64,000 nucleotides of DNA from Chitinophaga pinensis (GTDB lineage Bacteria; Bacteroidota; Bacteroidia; M30B66). The notes beneath the pieces are model-generated. The model was not told the origin of the DNA. It searched no databases and saw only the letters and a program-made list of their open reading frames with translations. Below are positions 7,752 through 17,659 of this stretch, piece by piece. The stretch lies in NCBI GenBank assembly GCA_945883545.1, contig CAMCXT010000003.1:1-64000 (forward strand). Reading direction: 5' to 3'. Position 1 is the stretch's first letter; the number at the start of each line of letters is the position of its first letter. Both the position numbers and the translations under genes were made by a program.

Positions 7752-8435
7752 ATGAGCGCAGATAGAACCAAAATCTTGCTAGTAGATGATGAGCCGGATA
7801 TTCTCGAGTTCATGAGTTACAACCTGAACAAGGAAGGATTTGAAGTATTTACGAGCACCAATGGGAAAGATGCGATCCACATTGCTACCCAAGAAAAGCC
7901 GAGTCTGATCATTTTAGATGTGATGATGCCCGATTTAGATGGGATTGAAACCTGTCGTGTGATTCGTGAAACACCAGAGCTCAAAGAAGTTTTGGTTGCA
8001 TTCTTAACCGCAAGAAACGAGGATTACAGTCAAATTGCAGGTTTCGATGCTGGCGCCGATGATTACATCAACAAGCCAATCAAACCGCGCGTGATGGTTA
8101 GTCGCGTGAAAGCCTTATTACGCCGTGCTGGAAAGCTTACTGGTGGTGATGAGGTCATGGAAGTGAATGGCTTCACCATTGACCGTGAAAAGTACTTGAT
8201 CGTGAAAGACAATGTTCAGATCAACTTACCCAAAAAAGAATTCGAACTCATTGCTTTATTGGCTTCAAAACCAGGAAAAGTCTTCACCCGTGAAGATATT
8301 CTGAAAAGCGTTTGGGGTGAGGATGTAGTAGTTGGAGATAGAACGATTGATGTTCACATTAGAAAATTGCGTGAAAAACTGGGAGATAATTACATTCGAA
8401 CCATTAAAGGAGTAGGCTACAAATTTGAGTTCTAA
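7752..8435 (+). CDS. PhoB/OmpR-family response regulator
   Basis: A 227-residue response regulator. The receiver domain (residues 6-125) has Asp12-Asp13 in LLVDDE, phospho-acceptor Asp56 in LIILDVMMP, a conserved Thr in FLTARNED and the lysine of INKPIKP. The C-terminal winged-helix domain (residues 135-225) contains the FELIALLASKPGKVFTREDI and RTIDVHIRKLREKLG signatures of the OmpR/PhoB family. The histidine kinase gene overlaps it by 11 bases. In Bacteroidetes this pair resembles PhoB/PhoR or PhoP/PhoR, but no phosphate genes lie nearby, so the signal is unknown. Confidence 0.92.
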   Translation: MSADRTKILLVDDEPDILEFMSYNLNKEGFEVFTSTNGKDAIHIATQEKPSLIILDVMMPDLDGIETCRVIRETPELKEVLVAFLTARNEDYSQIAGFDAGADDYINKPIKPRVMVSRVKALLRRAGKLTGGDEVMEVNGFTIDREKYLIVKDNVQINLPKKEFELIALLASKPGKVFTREDILKSVWGEDVVVGDRTIDVHIRKLREKLGDNYIRTIKGVGYKFEF

Positions 8436-9504
8436 AGTTCCATTTCTTCAGAAAAACAATACCTCAACGCCGAGAAGCCTCGCACTTTTCCTCGCATTGT
8501 GGTTTTCAGCCTGCGTAGGTGTTTTCGTAGGGCTGATGGAATTCGTATTCCATAAAGCTTATACGATTTGGGTGCCTACAGTGGTGATTATTTTCACCTT
8601 TATCCTATCGTTTTTCCTTTTCCAGTACACAGTTGAGCGCTTTATCTATAGGAAGATCAAGCTCATTTACAAGAACATCCACCAACTGAAGCTCAAGAAG
8701 GGACAAAAACCTAAATCGGTAGATCTTAATACCGACATCATTTCGGAGGTTAACAAGGATGTAGAAGCTTGGGCGAAAGACCAAAAGGAAGAGATCGAAT
8801 ACCTGAAGAACCTAGAAAATTACCGAAGAGAATTTCTTGGCAACGTGAGCCACGAGCTCAAAACGCCGATCTTCAATATTCAAGGGTATATCATGACCCT
8901 GCTTGAAGGTGGCTTGGAAGACGAAAAGGTGAACCGCGTTTACCTCGAACGTGCCGAAAAGAGCGTGGAGCGGATGGTGAACATTGTGGAAGATCTCGAA
9001 ATCATTACTCAATTCGAAAGTGGACAACTCATCCTCCACAAAGAAAAATTCGACATTGTAGAATTGGCGCGCGATACCATGACAGGCATCCAGTATTCGG
9101 CCGAGAAAAGCAATGTGAAGCTCGTGTTCAAAGACATTTACGAAAAACCCATTCCCGTAAAGGCCGATCGGGAAGCGATCCAGAAAGTACTATCAAACTT
9201 GTTCGTAAACTCTATCAAATACAGCAAGCCGATTGGGGAAACAAAAGTGTCGTTTTACGACATGGACGAGAATATCCTCATCGAAGTGTCGGACAATGGA
9301 ATTGGAATCGCTCAAGAACACATCCCACGCTTGTTTGAGCGTTTTTATCGTGTAGAACGCAGCCGTTCGCGCGATATTGGCGGTACAGGCTTAGGATTGT
9401 CGATTGTGAAACATATCATCGAAGCGCACAACCAAACCATCAATGTGCGCAGTACTGTAGGCATCGGTACTACATTCGGCTTCACCTTGTCGAAGGCTAA
9501 GTAA
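8425..9504 (+). CDS. PhoR-like sensor histidine kinase
   Basis: A 359-residue membrane kinase: two membrane helices (about residues 18-40 and 47-70) with almost no periplasmic loop, then a linker, a HisKA domain with His143 in NVSHELKTP, and a HATPase domain with N box NLFVNSIKYS, G1 DNGIGI, F box LFERFYRVER and G2 GGTGLGLSIV. I assign a TTG start at 8425, 11 bases inside the regulator gene, because the first ATG lies within the first membrane helix; AAAGGAG twelve bases upstream may help initiation. The tiny external loop suggests that the signal comes through the membrane or a partner. Confidence 0.9.
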   Translation: MSSKVPFLQKNNTSTPRSLALFLALWFSACVGVFVGLMEFVFHKAYTIWVPTVVIIFTFILSFFLFQYTVERFIYRKIKLIYKNIHQLKLKKGQKPKSVDLNTDIISEVNKDVEAWAKDQKEEIEYLKNLENYRREFLGNVSHELKTPIFNIQGYIMTLLEGGLEDEKVNRVYLERAEKSVERMVNIVEDLEIITQFESGQLILHKEKFDIVELARDTMTGIQYSAEKSNVKLVFKDIYEKPIPVKADREAIQKVLSNLFVNSIKYSKPIGETKVSFYDMDENILIEVSDNGIGIAQEHIPRLFERFYRVERSRSRDIGGTGLGLSIVKHIIEAHNQTINVRSTVGIGTTFGFTLSKAK

Positions 9505-9621
9505 AAACTTCCCTATAATTATGTGATTTTACTGGTCAAACGATTTTCGCCGCAGTTATCTAATCGATAAACTAGGCTTCCACGTTATCTGATAACAATT
9601 CATCAAAGCTCGTTTTACAAC

Positions 9622-10536
9622 TTAATTCAGCACAATTTTCCCTCCGGGGAAGGAGTTACTGCTCGATTGAATCCAGTAAACTCCGCGTGGTAAATGTTCC
9701 AATTGCATGGTGGTTTCAAGTTGGTTCAATTCCGTTTGAAACACTGCTCTTCCATGAATATCGAGTACAATTAAACGTTCGTTGGTTTTAGGTGCCCGGG
9801 GAAGCCGAACGGTAACAGTGTTTTGTGCAGGATTGGGATACACATCCGCCGGAACTGCAACAAGTGAACTGATACTGGTAGTTTGCCCTTCTGGACAAAA
9901 AGTGTACACACGACCATCCACTGGAACATTGTCTAAACTTGGGAATGCGATAGAATCGATTGGTGTAGTGATCGGAGAATCCGATGGTCCGGTGAGCGCA
10001 AGAACGCTATCGGCAGGATAGTTTGCATAACCTATAAATGGACCTGGATATTCTTCGAAAATTAAGAAAGTATCTACAATTGCCGATGGACCGAGACGTG
10101 CTTCCCAGCAGCCATTTTCGAAAAGCCAAAATTGGAAAGAGGTTCGGGCTGTTCCGGTGGTATCTTCGAAAAATCCTGCATTTGAAAACTCCACTTTAAA
10201 GATCTGATTACCAGCGGTGCCTTCTAATTGATAGCCCACTGATGTTTCATCACCTGCTCCAATCATATCTACATAATATGGATTGAATTCGTAACTCCCA
10301 TCTTCAGTATAGATGTATCCATTGCTACTCAAAACCAGCGAATCGTAAGTGTTTCCCGCGATTGAAAGTGAAAATCCGATGGGAATTAATGCCTCTTCAT
10401 CGTCCCAACCAATGGGCCAAGCGACTTGGTTTGGAGCCGTAAGGGTTTGATAAGGTTGTAGTCCTGTTTGAACAGTATATTGTGCATGAACAAGCACTGG
10501 AAAACAAAGTAAAAGAAGTGCGTAGAGTTTTTTCAT
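9622..10536 (-). CDS. Secreted protein with type IX secretion (type A) tail
   Basis: A 304-residue protein with signal peptide (MKKLYALLLLCFPVLVHA then Q), a beta-rich central domain (SLSIAGNTYDSLVLSSNGYI and following, similar to the N-terminal domain of Bacteroidetes secreted proteins of unknown role), and a type A sorting tail from about residue 230 (DVYPNPAQNTVTVRL, HGRAVFQTEL, GVYWIQSS). It should be carried over the outer membrane by the type IX system. The start at 10536 is chosen because the frame upstream adds only eight residues before the signal peptide. Its biochemical role is unknown. Confidence 0.8.
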   Translation of the reverse strand: MKKLYALLLLCFPVLVHAQYTVQTGLQPYQTLTAPNQVAWPIGWDDEEALIPIGFSLSIAGNTYDSLVLSSNGYIYTEDGSYEFNPYYVDMIGAGDETSVGYQLEGTAGNQIFKVEFSNAGFFEDTTGTARTSFQFWLFENGCWEARLGPSAIVDTFLIFEEYPGPFIGYANYPADSVLALTGPSDSPITTPIDSIAFPSLDNVPVDGRVYTFCPEGQTTSISSLVAVPADVYPNPAQNTVTVRLPRAPKTNERLIVLDIHGRAVFQTELNQLETTMQLEHLPRGVYWIQSSSNSFPGGKIVLN

Positions 10537-10564
10537 TTGACTAAGGAGTAATACAAGCAAAGTA

Positions 10565-10604
10565 AATAAAAAAACCAGTGAGCACTGAACTGGCCCACTG
10601 GTTT
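10565..10604 (-). terminator. Rho-independent terminator of typA
   Basis: On the minus strand AAACCAGTG pairs with CACTGGTTT across a 15-base loop and is followed by a run of seven T. It lies 24 bases after the typA stop codon. Confidence 0.75.
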
Positions 10605-10627
10605 AGAAGTAACTTGATAAGGTAATA

Positions 10628-12439
10628 TTATGCTAATCCCATCGATGAAGCCATACGTTTACGTTCGTTTTCATCTAGATAAATCTTGCGCAAACGCAAT
10701 GCATTCGGCGTAATTTCTACGTACTCATCTTTTTGGATGTATTCCATTGCTTCTTCCAATGAGAACTTGATCGCTGGAGCAATACGCATCTTATCGTCAG
10801 AACCTGAAGCACGCATGTTGGTGAGTTTCTTTTCTTGTGAAACGTTCACAACCAAGTCGCCACCTTTGTTTTGCTCACCGATAATCATTCCGGTGTAAAC
10901 ATCTTCGCCTGGATCAACGAAGAATGTACCACGGTCTTGTAATTTATCGATCGAGTAAGCGATTGCTTTACCATTGTCTTTCGAACACATTACACCATTA
11001 ATTCGCTGTGGAATTTCACCTTTCCAAGGTTCGTAATCTTTAAATCTGTGTGCAATGATTGCTTCACCAGCCGAAGCGGTAAGGAGGTGATTTCTCAAAC
11101 CGATGATTCCACGCGCAGGAATGAAGAATTCCAAATGCTGCATGTCGCCTTTCGGTTCCATCACCATCATTTCGCCTTTTCTCTGACTAACCAATTCGAT
11201 TACTTTACCAGAAAATTGATCTGGTACATCGATGGTTAAGTTCTCGATTGGCTCATGTTTCTGTCCGTTAATTTCCTTGATAATTACCTGAGGTTGACCA
11301 ACTTGAAGTTCGTAGCCTTCGCGACGCATCGTTTCAATAAGGATCGCCAAATGGAGAATACCACGGCCATAAACGAGGAATGAATCAGCAGAGCTAGTTG
11401 GCTCAACGCGCAAAGCGAGGTTTTTCTCAAGCTCTTTTTCGAGACGTTCTTTCAAGTGACGTGAAGTAACGAATTTCCCATCTTTTCCATAGAATGGAGA
11501 GTTGTTGATAGTAAACAACATGCTCATGGTTGGCTCATCCACATCGATCGGCGTAAGACCTTCTGGATTTTCGAAGTCGGCAATGGTATCACCAATTTCG
11601 AAACCATCAATTCCAGTAACTGCGATGATATCGCCTGCAACTGCACTCACTACCTTTGCTTTACCTAGACCTTCGAAAGTGTACAATTCACGGATACGTG
11701 TTTTGATCATTTTCCCATCACGCTTTACAAGCGTAACTGGCATATTCTCGCGAAGTTCACCACGCAACAAACGACCCACTGCAATTCGTCCGATGTAAGT
11801 CGAGAAATCGAGTGAAGTGATCATCAATTGAGGTGTTCCTTGCGGTTGAAGTGGTGCAGGAATCTCTTCAAGAATCGTATCAAGAAGGTACTCAAAACCA
11901 TCGGTTGGGTTCTTGTAATCAGGACCCATCCAGCCCATTTTCGAAGAGCCATATACCGACTTAAATTCAAGTTGTTCTTCGGTTGCGTCGAGGTTAAAGA
12001 AAAGTTCGAAAACTGCATCATTCACTTCGTCGGGACGACAGTTTGGCTTATCCACTTTGTTGATTACCACAACTGGCTTCAAACCTAATTCAAGGGCTTT
12101 TTGAAGCACGAAACGTGTTTGCGGCATCGGGCCTTCAAATGCATCTACGAGGAGAATTACTCCATCGGCCATATTCAATACCCTTTCAACCTCACCGCCA
12201 AAGTCGGCGTGGCCTGGAGTATCGATGATGTTAATTTTTACATCTTTGTAACGAACAGAAACGTTTTTAGAAAGGATCGTGATCCCTCTTTCTCGTTCAA
12301 GATCGTTGTTGTCCAGAATCAGCTCCCCAGTTTCTTGGTTATCACGGAAGAGTTTAGTCTGATGAAGGATTTTATCAACCAAGGTTGTTTTTCCGTGGTC
12401 AACGTGAGCGATAATCGCAATATTCCTGATTTGTTGCAT
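10628..12439 (-). CDS. typA: Translational GTPase TypA/BipA
   Basis: A 603-residue ribosome-binding GTPase of normal family length. G1 is [10 protein letters not shown] near residue 10, switch [18 protein letters not shown]4 NKVDKP; EF-G-like domains II, III and V and the TypA-specific C-terminal domain follow (for example [18 protein letters not shown] and [10 protein letters not shown] near the end). TypA assists ribosome assembly and growth under stress or cold. The frame is open 36 codons further upstream to a TTG, but the ATG at 12439 matches the family start ([16 protein letters not shown]) and has a TACTTTTG box 19 nt before it. Confidence 0.96.
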   Translation of the reverse strand: MQQIRNIAIIAHVDHGKTTLVDKILHQTKLFRDNQETGELILDNNDLERERGITILSKNVSVRYKDVKINIIDTPGHADFGGEVERVLNMADGVILLVDAFEGPMPQTRFVLQKALELGLKPVVVINKVDKPNCRPDEVNDAVFELFFNLDATEEQLEFKSVYGSSKMGWMGPDYKNPTDGFEYLLDTILEEIPAPLQPQGTPQLMITSLDFSTYIGRIAVGRLLRGELRENMPVTLVKRDGKMIKTRIRELYTFEGLGKAKVVSAVAGDIIAVTGIDGFEIGDTIADFENPEGLTPIDVDEPTMSMLFTINNSPFYGKDGKFVTSRHLKERLEKELEKNLALRVEPTSSADSFLVYGRGILHLAILIETMRREGYELQVGQPQVIIKEINGQKHEPIENLTIDVPDQFSGKVIELVSQRKGEMMVMEPKGDMQHLEFFIPARGIIGLRNHLLTASAGEAIIAHRFKDYEPWKGEIPQRINGVMCSKDNGKAIAYSIDKLQDRGTFFVDPGEDVYTGMIIGEQNKGGDLVVNVSQEKKLTNMRASGSDDKMRIAPAIKFSLEEAMEYIQKDEYVEITPNALRLRKIYLDENERKRMASSMGLA

Positions 12440-12458
12440 ACCCTGCTTTTTGGCGGTG

Positions 12459-12466
12459 CAAAAGTA
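12459..12466 (-). promoter_or_regulatory. -7 box of typA
   Basis: TACTTTTG on the minus strand, perfect TAnnTTTG, 19 nt before the ATG at 12439. It also supports that start over the upstream TTG. Confidence 0.5.
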
Positions 12467-12565
12467 GTCATTTAAAAGCACAGGAGCACTATATCGCAAA
12501 GAGCATATTGGTAATTTAACAAAACCATCGATTTTGCTTGCTTTCAACCAACAAAATGAACTTAA

Positions 12566-13018
12566 TTACGCCCGCTCTTTCGTGTCAACGATGATGGTTA
12601 CAGGCCCATCGTTTACCAAAGAAACCTGCATATCGGCTCCGAAAATTCCAGTTTTTACCGGCCGTGAAAGCTCTTGATTTAACTGATTGCAGAACATTTC
12701 GTAAAGCATGTTGGCAAATTCAGGTTTCGCTGCGCGGATAAAGGATGGTCGGTTTCCTTTTTTGGTGGATGCATGCAGAGTGAACTGACTCACCACCAAA
12801 ATTTCACCCATGATATCGGCTACCGATTTGTTCATCATGCCGTTATTATCGGCGAAGATGCGCATGTTGACGATCTTGGCAGCCAGCCAAACGAGATCTT
12901 CTACTGTATCGGACTCTTCCACACCAACAAGAACCAGCAAACCTTGCTTGATTCGGCTGTAGAGCTCGCCTTCGATATGCACAGAAGCATTAGAAACACG
13001 TTGAATTACGGCACGCAT
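12566..13018 (-). CDS. dtd: D-aminoacyl-tRNA deacylase
   Basis: A 150-residue protein of standard length. It removes D-amino acids (and misplaced glycine) from tRNA. The two family motifs are present: [17 protein letters not shown], and the Gly-cisPro motif within VNDGPVTI near the C-terminus. The start MRAVIQRV at 13018 is the family start and has a promoter box 7 nt upstream; the frame extends six codons further without support. It is separately transcribed from rsgA although both are on the minus strand. Confidence 0.95.
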   Translation of the reverse strand: MRAVIQRVSNASVHIEGELYSRIKQGLLVLVGVEESDTVEDLVWLAAKIVNMRIFADNNGMMNKSVADIMGEILVVSQFTLHASTKKGNRPSFIRAAKPEFANMLYEMFCNQLNQELSRPVKTGIFGADMQVSLVNDGPVTIIVDTKERA

Positions 13019-13025
13019 AGTGCGG

Positions 13026-13033
13026 CAAAAGTA
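13026..13033 (-). promoter_or_regulatory. -7 box of dtd
   Basis: TACTTTTG on the minus strand, perfect TAnnTTTG, 7 nt before the ATG at 13018, so the leader would be only a few bases. Confidence 0.5.
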
Positions 13034-13104
13034 CAAATCAAAAAGTGATTGGGAAATCTGATCGTTCTATTCTCGAGATTGAGGGCAATTCAGGTTCGGT
13101 TCAA

Positions 13105-14028
13105 TTACCAATTCTTCTTGAGCTCGTCGGATTCTAGCATGCCCAAGTATGAAACATAGCGTTGCTCGTGCAGCATTTCACTGTCGGCCATTTCGCGCAC
13201 AGCACATCCTGGCTCGTTCACATGCATGCAATTGTTGAATTTGCATTGGGTTGAAAGCAATCTGATTTCTGGAAAATAATCAGCGATTTCGGATTTTTCC
13301 ATATCGACCATTCCAAATTCCTTCACGCCGGGCGTATCTATCATCCAAGTGCCTGGAAACAATTCGAAGAGTTCGGCAAAAGTGGTGGTGTGTTGACCTT
13401 TCGCATGTGCCTTCGAAATATCGCCAGTGCGAAGATCTAACGATGGATTTATCTTGTTTATAAGGCTTGATTTTCCACTTCCAGAATGCCCCGACATGAG
13501 GTTAATTTTCCCGCGCATCTTGTCTTTCAGTGTATCAATTCCTTCGCCTGTTAAGGCTGAAACATGCAGGATTTCATATTCGGCAGGCGAATACATGGCG
13601 TGCAGTTCCTCGATTTTGGCTTGGTCTTTTGGATTGTCGCAGAGATCGATTTTGTTCAACAAAATCATCACCGGAATTTGATATGCTTCACAGGTGAGCA
13701 ACAAGCGATCGATAAAGCCCGTGGATGTTCGCGGTGAATGCAAAGTGGCGACAATAAATGCTTGTTGAATATTGGCTGCCAGAATGTGCGATTCTTTGCT
13801 CAGATTGATTGATTTGCGAATCAAATAATTCTCACGCGGCAAAATATCGACGATGGTCGTGTGCGTTTCTTCTATTTCCAAAACAACACGGTCGCCCACA
13901 GCAATAGGATTCGTGCTTCGGATGCCTTTGATGCGGAAAAGTCCGCGCACACGGCATTCGAGGTTTATTCCCTCGTCGGTGCGCACTGTGGCGAAACTTC
14001 CAGTTGATCGAATTACTAATCCATTCAT
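13105..14028 (-). CDS. rsgA: Ribosome small-subunit-dependent GTPase A
   Basis: A 307-residue circularly permuted GTPase that acts in 30S subunit maturation. After an N-terminal OB fold the G motifs appear in permuted order: NKIDL (G4), then GHSGSGKSSLIN (G1), then DTPGVKEFG (G3). The C-terminal zinc knuckle is visible as CKFNNCMHVNEPGC. Its ATG at 14028 overlaps the tsaB stop codon by four bases (ATGA), so it is translationally coupled to tsaB and belongs to the tolC-adaptor-tsaB-rsgA run. Confidence 0.95.
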   Translation of the reverse strand: MNGLVIRSTGSFATVRTDEGINLECRVRGLFRIKGIRSTNPIAVGDRVVLEIEETHTTIVDILPRENYLIRKSINLSKESHILAANIQQAFIVATLHSPRTSTGFIDRLLLTCEAYQIPVMILLNKIDLCDNPKDQAKIEELHAMYSPAEYEILHVSALTGEGIDTLKDKMRGKINLMSGHSGSGKSSLINKINPSLDLRTGDISKAHAKGQHTTTFAELFELFPGTWMIDTPGVKEFGMVDMEKSEIADYFPEIRLLSTQCKFNNCMHVNEPGCAVREMADSEMLHEQRYVSYLGMLESDELKKNW

Positions 14029-14708
14029 TCTTCAACCGGTTTTGCGGTGGTAAAAAATGGCTTCAAATAATCGGGCTCACTGTAGGCGAGATCTGCAAAT
14101 TCTTTTTGTTGGAATTTATGATAGGCTAAATCGATCATGTGTGCGGCATTCCAATCGGGTTGAAGATCGAATCGAGCAGTAGAATAAAGGCAAACAGCCT
14201 GATATTTTGGTGCGCCATCTCCGAAAAATGCAATTTCTTGGCTCGAATAATCACTGTAGCTATCAGCATCTAAAATGCAAGGAAAATCTGGGGTGATTTT
14301 TTGGTTTTGATGATCGTAAACAGCCGTGTAGACTTCCATTCGGCGCGCATCGATCATTGGAACAATATATCCTTTGAATTCGGGATAGGTGGCAATAAAT
14401 CCAGCGGCCATGATGTCGAGCGTTCCCAAAGTGATCAATGGAATTTCGCGGGCATAACAAATGCCTTTGGCGGTAGATAAACCAATTCGTAAACCGGTGT
14501 AGGAACCTGGTCCGTTCGACACAACAACGCCTTGCAGATCAGCATACGAAACTGCTTGCTCGGTGAGCAGTTGGTCGACAAGGAACATGAGGTTTTCGGC
14601 ATGCCGGAATCCGTCGTGGATGACCTTTACACCGAGCGGCTTTCCAGCCCCCGACAAGGAAACTGAACACACCGCAGTTGCCGTTTCGAGATGCAGCAGA
14701 TAGACCAA
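14025..14708 (-). CDS. tsaB: tRNA threonylcarbamoyladenosine protein TsaB
   Basis: A 227-residue member of the TsaB/YeaZ family, the dimerisation partner of TsaD in making t6A37 of tRNA. LHLETATAVCSVSLSG at the N-terminus, RHAENLMFLVDQLL and VVSNGPGSYTGLRIGLSTAKG are family signatures. I place the start at a TTG at 14708, which yields MVYLLHLETAT, the usual family N-terminus, and a 4-base gap to the stop of the adaptor gene; a TTG at 14756 would overlap that gene by 44 bases. The C-terminus overlaps rsgA by four bases. Confidence 0.9.
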   Translation of the reverse strand: MVYLLHLETATAVCSVSLSGAGKPLGVKVIHDGFRHAENLMFLVDQLLTEQAVSYADLQGVVVSNGPGSYTGLRIGLSTAKGICYAREIPLITLGTLDIMAAGFIATYPEFKGYIVPMIDARRMEVYTAVYDHQNQKITPDFPCILDADSYSDYSSQEIAFFGDGAPKYQAVCLYSTARFDLQPDWNAAHMIDLAYHKFQQKEFADLAYSEPDYLKPFFTTAKPVEE

Positions 14709-14712
14709 GGTG

Positions 14713-16077
14713 TTATTCTTTTTTGGTATAGAGTTGTGCGGCTTCAACCACGACAACCTCCATAGAATCCTTCATGATTTTCGAGATGGCCGAATAGGGC
14801 GCAGAAACGACCTCTTCTCCACCCTTCAAACCGGTGAGAATGCGGATATAATCGTTGTCTTGAATGCCTGTTGTAACGCGTACTTTGCGCACTTTTCCTT
14901 CCGAATAAACGAAAACTACTTCCTCCACTTCACCAGCTTCGTTGGCATTGTCGATGGCTTGAGCTTCACCTTCGCTATCTGAAATATTCTTCTCTTCTTT
15001 CGCTTCTTTGCCTTCAATCACGCGGGTTGTAACCGCCATGATAGGCACCGTTAATACGTTTGATTCGGTTTTTGTGAGGATATCGACTGTTGCCGACATG
15101 CCTGGGCGGAAAGGAGAAAGATGTGGTTTTGCAGTATCTACAAGGTCGGTGTAGGAATCGCGAAGGATGCGGATTTTTACAGAGAAATTGGTTACTTGAT
15201 CGGAGGTATTCACGCTCAAACCGACAGTATTCGAAGAGTTAGCAACCTCAGTAACGATGCCTTTGAACGTGCGTTCGCCGTATGCGTCAACTTCAACATT
15301 GGCGGTATCGTTTAGCTCGATGCGTACAATGTCGTTTTCGTTCACGTCAACACTAACTTCCATTTCAGAAAGGTTTGCGATACGAAGCAATTCGGTTCCG
15401 CTCATTTGAGCAGTTCCTACCACACGTTCGCCAAGTTCTACGTTGAGTTTCGATACAGTACCATCGGTTGGTGCGTAAATTCGGGTTCTTCCGAGGTTAT
15501 CGTTGGCTTCCTTGAGAGATGCTTGCGCGCTGTTTACTGCATATTCGGCAGCAAGGACGCTCTGTTTCGCGGCTTCAACATCTGCCTTGGCGCCTTCGTA
15601 TTGTGCTTTGGCAGCATCGAATTCTGAGGCAGAAATGGCTTGTTGATCGAAGAGTTTCTTGCTGCGTTTAAAGCTTTCATCGATGTTATTGAATGATGCT
15701 TTTGCTTGATTTTCGCGGGCTTTTGCGTTGGCTACATTGGCTTTCGACTGGTTGAGTGCTGCTGCAACACGGTCGGCAGCCGATTGGATTAGATCGGGAT
15801 TGATTGTGAGCAGATGATCTCCTTTTTGCACCTTTTGTCCTTCTTTAACATTGAGCTCAACGATTTCGCCTGAAACATCGGCCGAAATCTTCACTTCCAC
15901 TTCAGGTTGAATCTTGCCGTTGGCAGAAACCATTTCGGTGATCGAGCGTTTTGTGGCCTTCTCAACAGCAACCTCAATACCTGGTTTTTTCCCTAGCCAA
16001 CCCGCAGATTTTGCAATGATGCCGAGCACAATGAGTGCTCCAACAATGATGAGAATATTGCGTGTGCTTTTTTTCAT
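14713..16077 (-). CDS. Efflux pump periplasmic adaptor (membrane fusion protein)
   Basis: A 454-residue MacA/AcrA-type adaptor: one N-terminal membrane helix (ILIIVGALIVLGIIAKSAGW), a lipoyl/barrel-sandwich half (ISADVSGEIVELNVKEGQKV), a long alpha-helical hairpin (about residues 95-200, rich in Ala, Lys and Gln heptads), the second lipoyl half (RTRIYAPTDGTVSKLNVE) and beta-barrel and membrane-proximal domains. A charged acidic insert (about residues 345-385) interrupts the C-terminal domain. It begins 2 bases after the TolC gene. No inner-membrane pump gene is next to it, so the transporter it serves is not encoded here. Confidence 0.9.
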   Translation of the reverse strand: MKKSTRNILIIVGALIVLGIIAKSAGWLGKKPGIEVAVEKATKRSITEMVSANGKIQPEVEVKISADVSGEIVELNVKEGQKVQKGDHLLTINPDLIQSAADRVAAALNQSKANVANAKARENQAKASFNNIDESFKRSKKLFDQQAISASEFDAAKAQYEGAKADVEAAKQSVLAAEYAVNSAQASLKEANDNLGRTRIYAPTDGTVSKLNVELGERVVGTAQMSGTELLRIANLSEMEVSVDVNENDIVRIELNDTANVEVDAYGERTFKGIVTEVANSSNTVGLSVNTSDQVTNFSVKIRILRDSYTDLVDTAKPHLSPFRPGMSATVDILTKTESNVLTVPIMAVTTRVIEGKEAKEEKNISDSEGEAQAIDNANEAGEVEEVVFVYSEGKVRKVRVTTGIQDNDYIRILTGLKGGEEVVSAPYSAISKIMKDSMEVVVVEAAQLYTKKE

Positions 16078-16079
16078 GG

Positions 16080-17492
16080 TTAGAAAGTAATGGCGTTGCC
16101 CTGATAAAAATCGAGCACTTTAATACGTAAAATAAGTTCGTAACGGGCTTGTGCCAATGATGATTTGGCGGTTACTAGTTGGTTGCGTGAATTGTTGAAT
16201 TCAAAAATACTGATCACTCCAGCATCGAAGCGTTGTTGCATGTATCCGAAAGCTTCTTGGGTGGCATTGAGTGATTTCTCGGCAGCTTGGTAACGCTCGA
16301 ATGCAGCGCGGGCATCGAACCAAGCCGATTGGATATCGCGGCGAAGTTGATTGCGTTGAATTTGGGCGTTGATGCGAGCAGATTCTAGGTTGATTTTTTG
16401 AAGACTAACTTGGCTTCTCGTTCTCAGGTTATTGAAAATGGGCACGTTCAACGACAAACCGAAAGTACGGTTGAAGTTCTGATCGAGCTGCTCGTTAAAT
16501 GGTGTAAGTTCGGTGATAGGCACATCTACATCTACGATGATGGGAACACCTCCGATGCTACCGAAGTTTTGCTGTTGGCTAGAGGTTCCAACGATTTTGC
16601 GCGACAATTCAGAGTACCCAGTACCGAATCCACCAAAAGCTGAAATCGAAGGCAGATAGCCACCTTTTAGGGATTTCAAAGTGAGCTCGGCGGTTTGCAC
16701 ATTCCAATCGGCACTTTGGATGCCCGGTTGATTTTCTACGGCAACTGTGTAAAGTGCTTTGGCTTGATATGCGGGCAAAGCAGTGGTGATCTTGCTGAAA
16801 TCGGGTGCTTGGATGCTGAATTGATCAGGATCTTCAATTTGAAGCAATTGGGCCAAAGTGAGCAATGCCAATCCTTCGCGGTTGCGGGCGTTCACGACAT
16901 TCAGTGCTTCATTCGACTCGTTTGCTTCTACCTGCAACAGATCACCTTTGGCAGATCTGCCAGCATCGAAGAGAATTTTAGCACGTTGTGTTTGTTGTTT
17001 GGCCAACTCGAATTGACTTTCGGCAATCACCAATAACTCTTGCGCTAAAAGTGCATTTAGGAAGGCATTTGTGACTTGAAGGGCGATGTCGTTTTTGAGT
17101 TGATCGTTGCTAAACTTGGCTGCTTTCACGCCAGCTTGATTTGCTTGGATGCTTCGGAGGTTTGTGAGTCCGCTGAAAAGATTCACCCCTGAACTCACGC
17201 TGAAATTTTGCGAAAGCACACGCTGGTCGGCAAACTGATTCGTGAATGGATCTATTCGGCGGCCGGTGTTGTATGTATGGTTAGCGCTTCCATTCAGAGT
17301 GGGCAAAACTTGAGCTTTCGATTGTAGCAAGTTAACTTCGGCTTGCTGCACTTGAAGCTCGTTTTGTGAGAGCTGCAGGTTGTTTTGCCAAGCTTGATCG
17401 ATGCATTCTTTGATCGTCCAGCGTTTGGTCGATTGTGCCATTAACTGCAAACAGCTAAGCAGCGCAACAATAAGAGTGGTGAATGTTTTCAT
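16080..17492 (-). CDS. TolC-family outer membrane efflux protein
   Basis: A 470-residue outer membrane channel protein. A signal peptide (MKTFTTLIVALLSCLQLMA then Q) is followed by WTIKECIDQAWQNN, the usual beginning of mature Bacteroidetes TolC proteins, and two repeats of the helical hairpin-strand unit (NELQVQQAEVNLLQSKAQVLP in the first, and the equivalent region near RLRRDIQSAWFDARAAFERYQ in the second). The start at 17492 is supported by the signal peptide and a TACCTTTG box 11 nt upstream; the frame is open 31 codons further. First gene of the run to rsgA. Confidence 0.92.
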   Translation of the reverse strand: MKTFTTLIVALLSCLQLMAQSTKRWTIKECIDQAWQNNLQLSQNELQVQQAEVNLLQSKAQVLPTLNGSANHTYNTGRRIDPFTNQFADQRVLSQNFSVSSGVNLFSGLTNLRSIQANQAGVKAAKFSNDQLKNDIALQVTNAFLNALLAQELLVIAESQFELAKQQTQRAKILFDAGRSAKGDLLQVEANESNEALNVVNARNREGLALLTLAQLLQIEDPDQFSIQAPDFSKITTALPAYQAKALYTVAVENQPGIQSADWNVQTAELTLKSLKGGYLPSISAFGGFGTGYSELSRKIVGTSSQQQNFGSIGGVPIIVDVDVPITELTPFNEQLDQNFNRTFGLSLNVPIFNNLRTRSQVSLQKINLESARINAQIQRNQLRRDIQSAWFDARAAFERYQAAEKSLNATQEAFGYMQQRFDAGVISIFEFNNSRNQLVTAKSSLAQARYELILRIKVLDFYQGNAITF

Positions 17493-17503
17493 TTGTGCAG
17501 AAG

Positions 17504-17511
17504 CAAAGGTA
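17504..17511 (-). promoter_or_regulatory. -7 box of the tolC-adaptor-tsaB-rsgA run
   Basis: TACCTTTG on the minus strand, perfect TAnnTTTG, 11 nt before the ATG at 17492. Confidence 0.5.
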
Positions 17512-17659
17512 AACTTCTCCAAGCAGCACAATCTTATTAAATGAAAAAAAACGTACAGAAATAGAGAGCAATACACTCTTTCCAACCAGATGAAATCAAT
17601 TCAACTCAGTCAGTTGATAATCTAATTTCAAGGCTTGATTAAAAAGTTAGTAATTCAAA

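Noticed and set aside
9582..9595. GTTATC-T-GATAAC palindrome as a terminator
   Set aside because: It has no T run and a very short stem; more likely chance or a weak operator.
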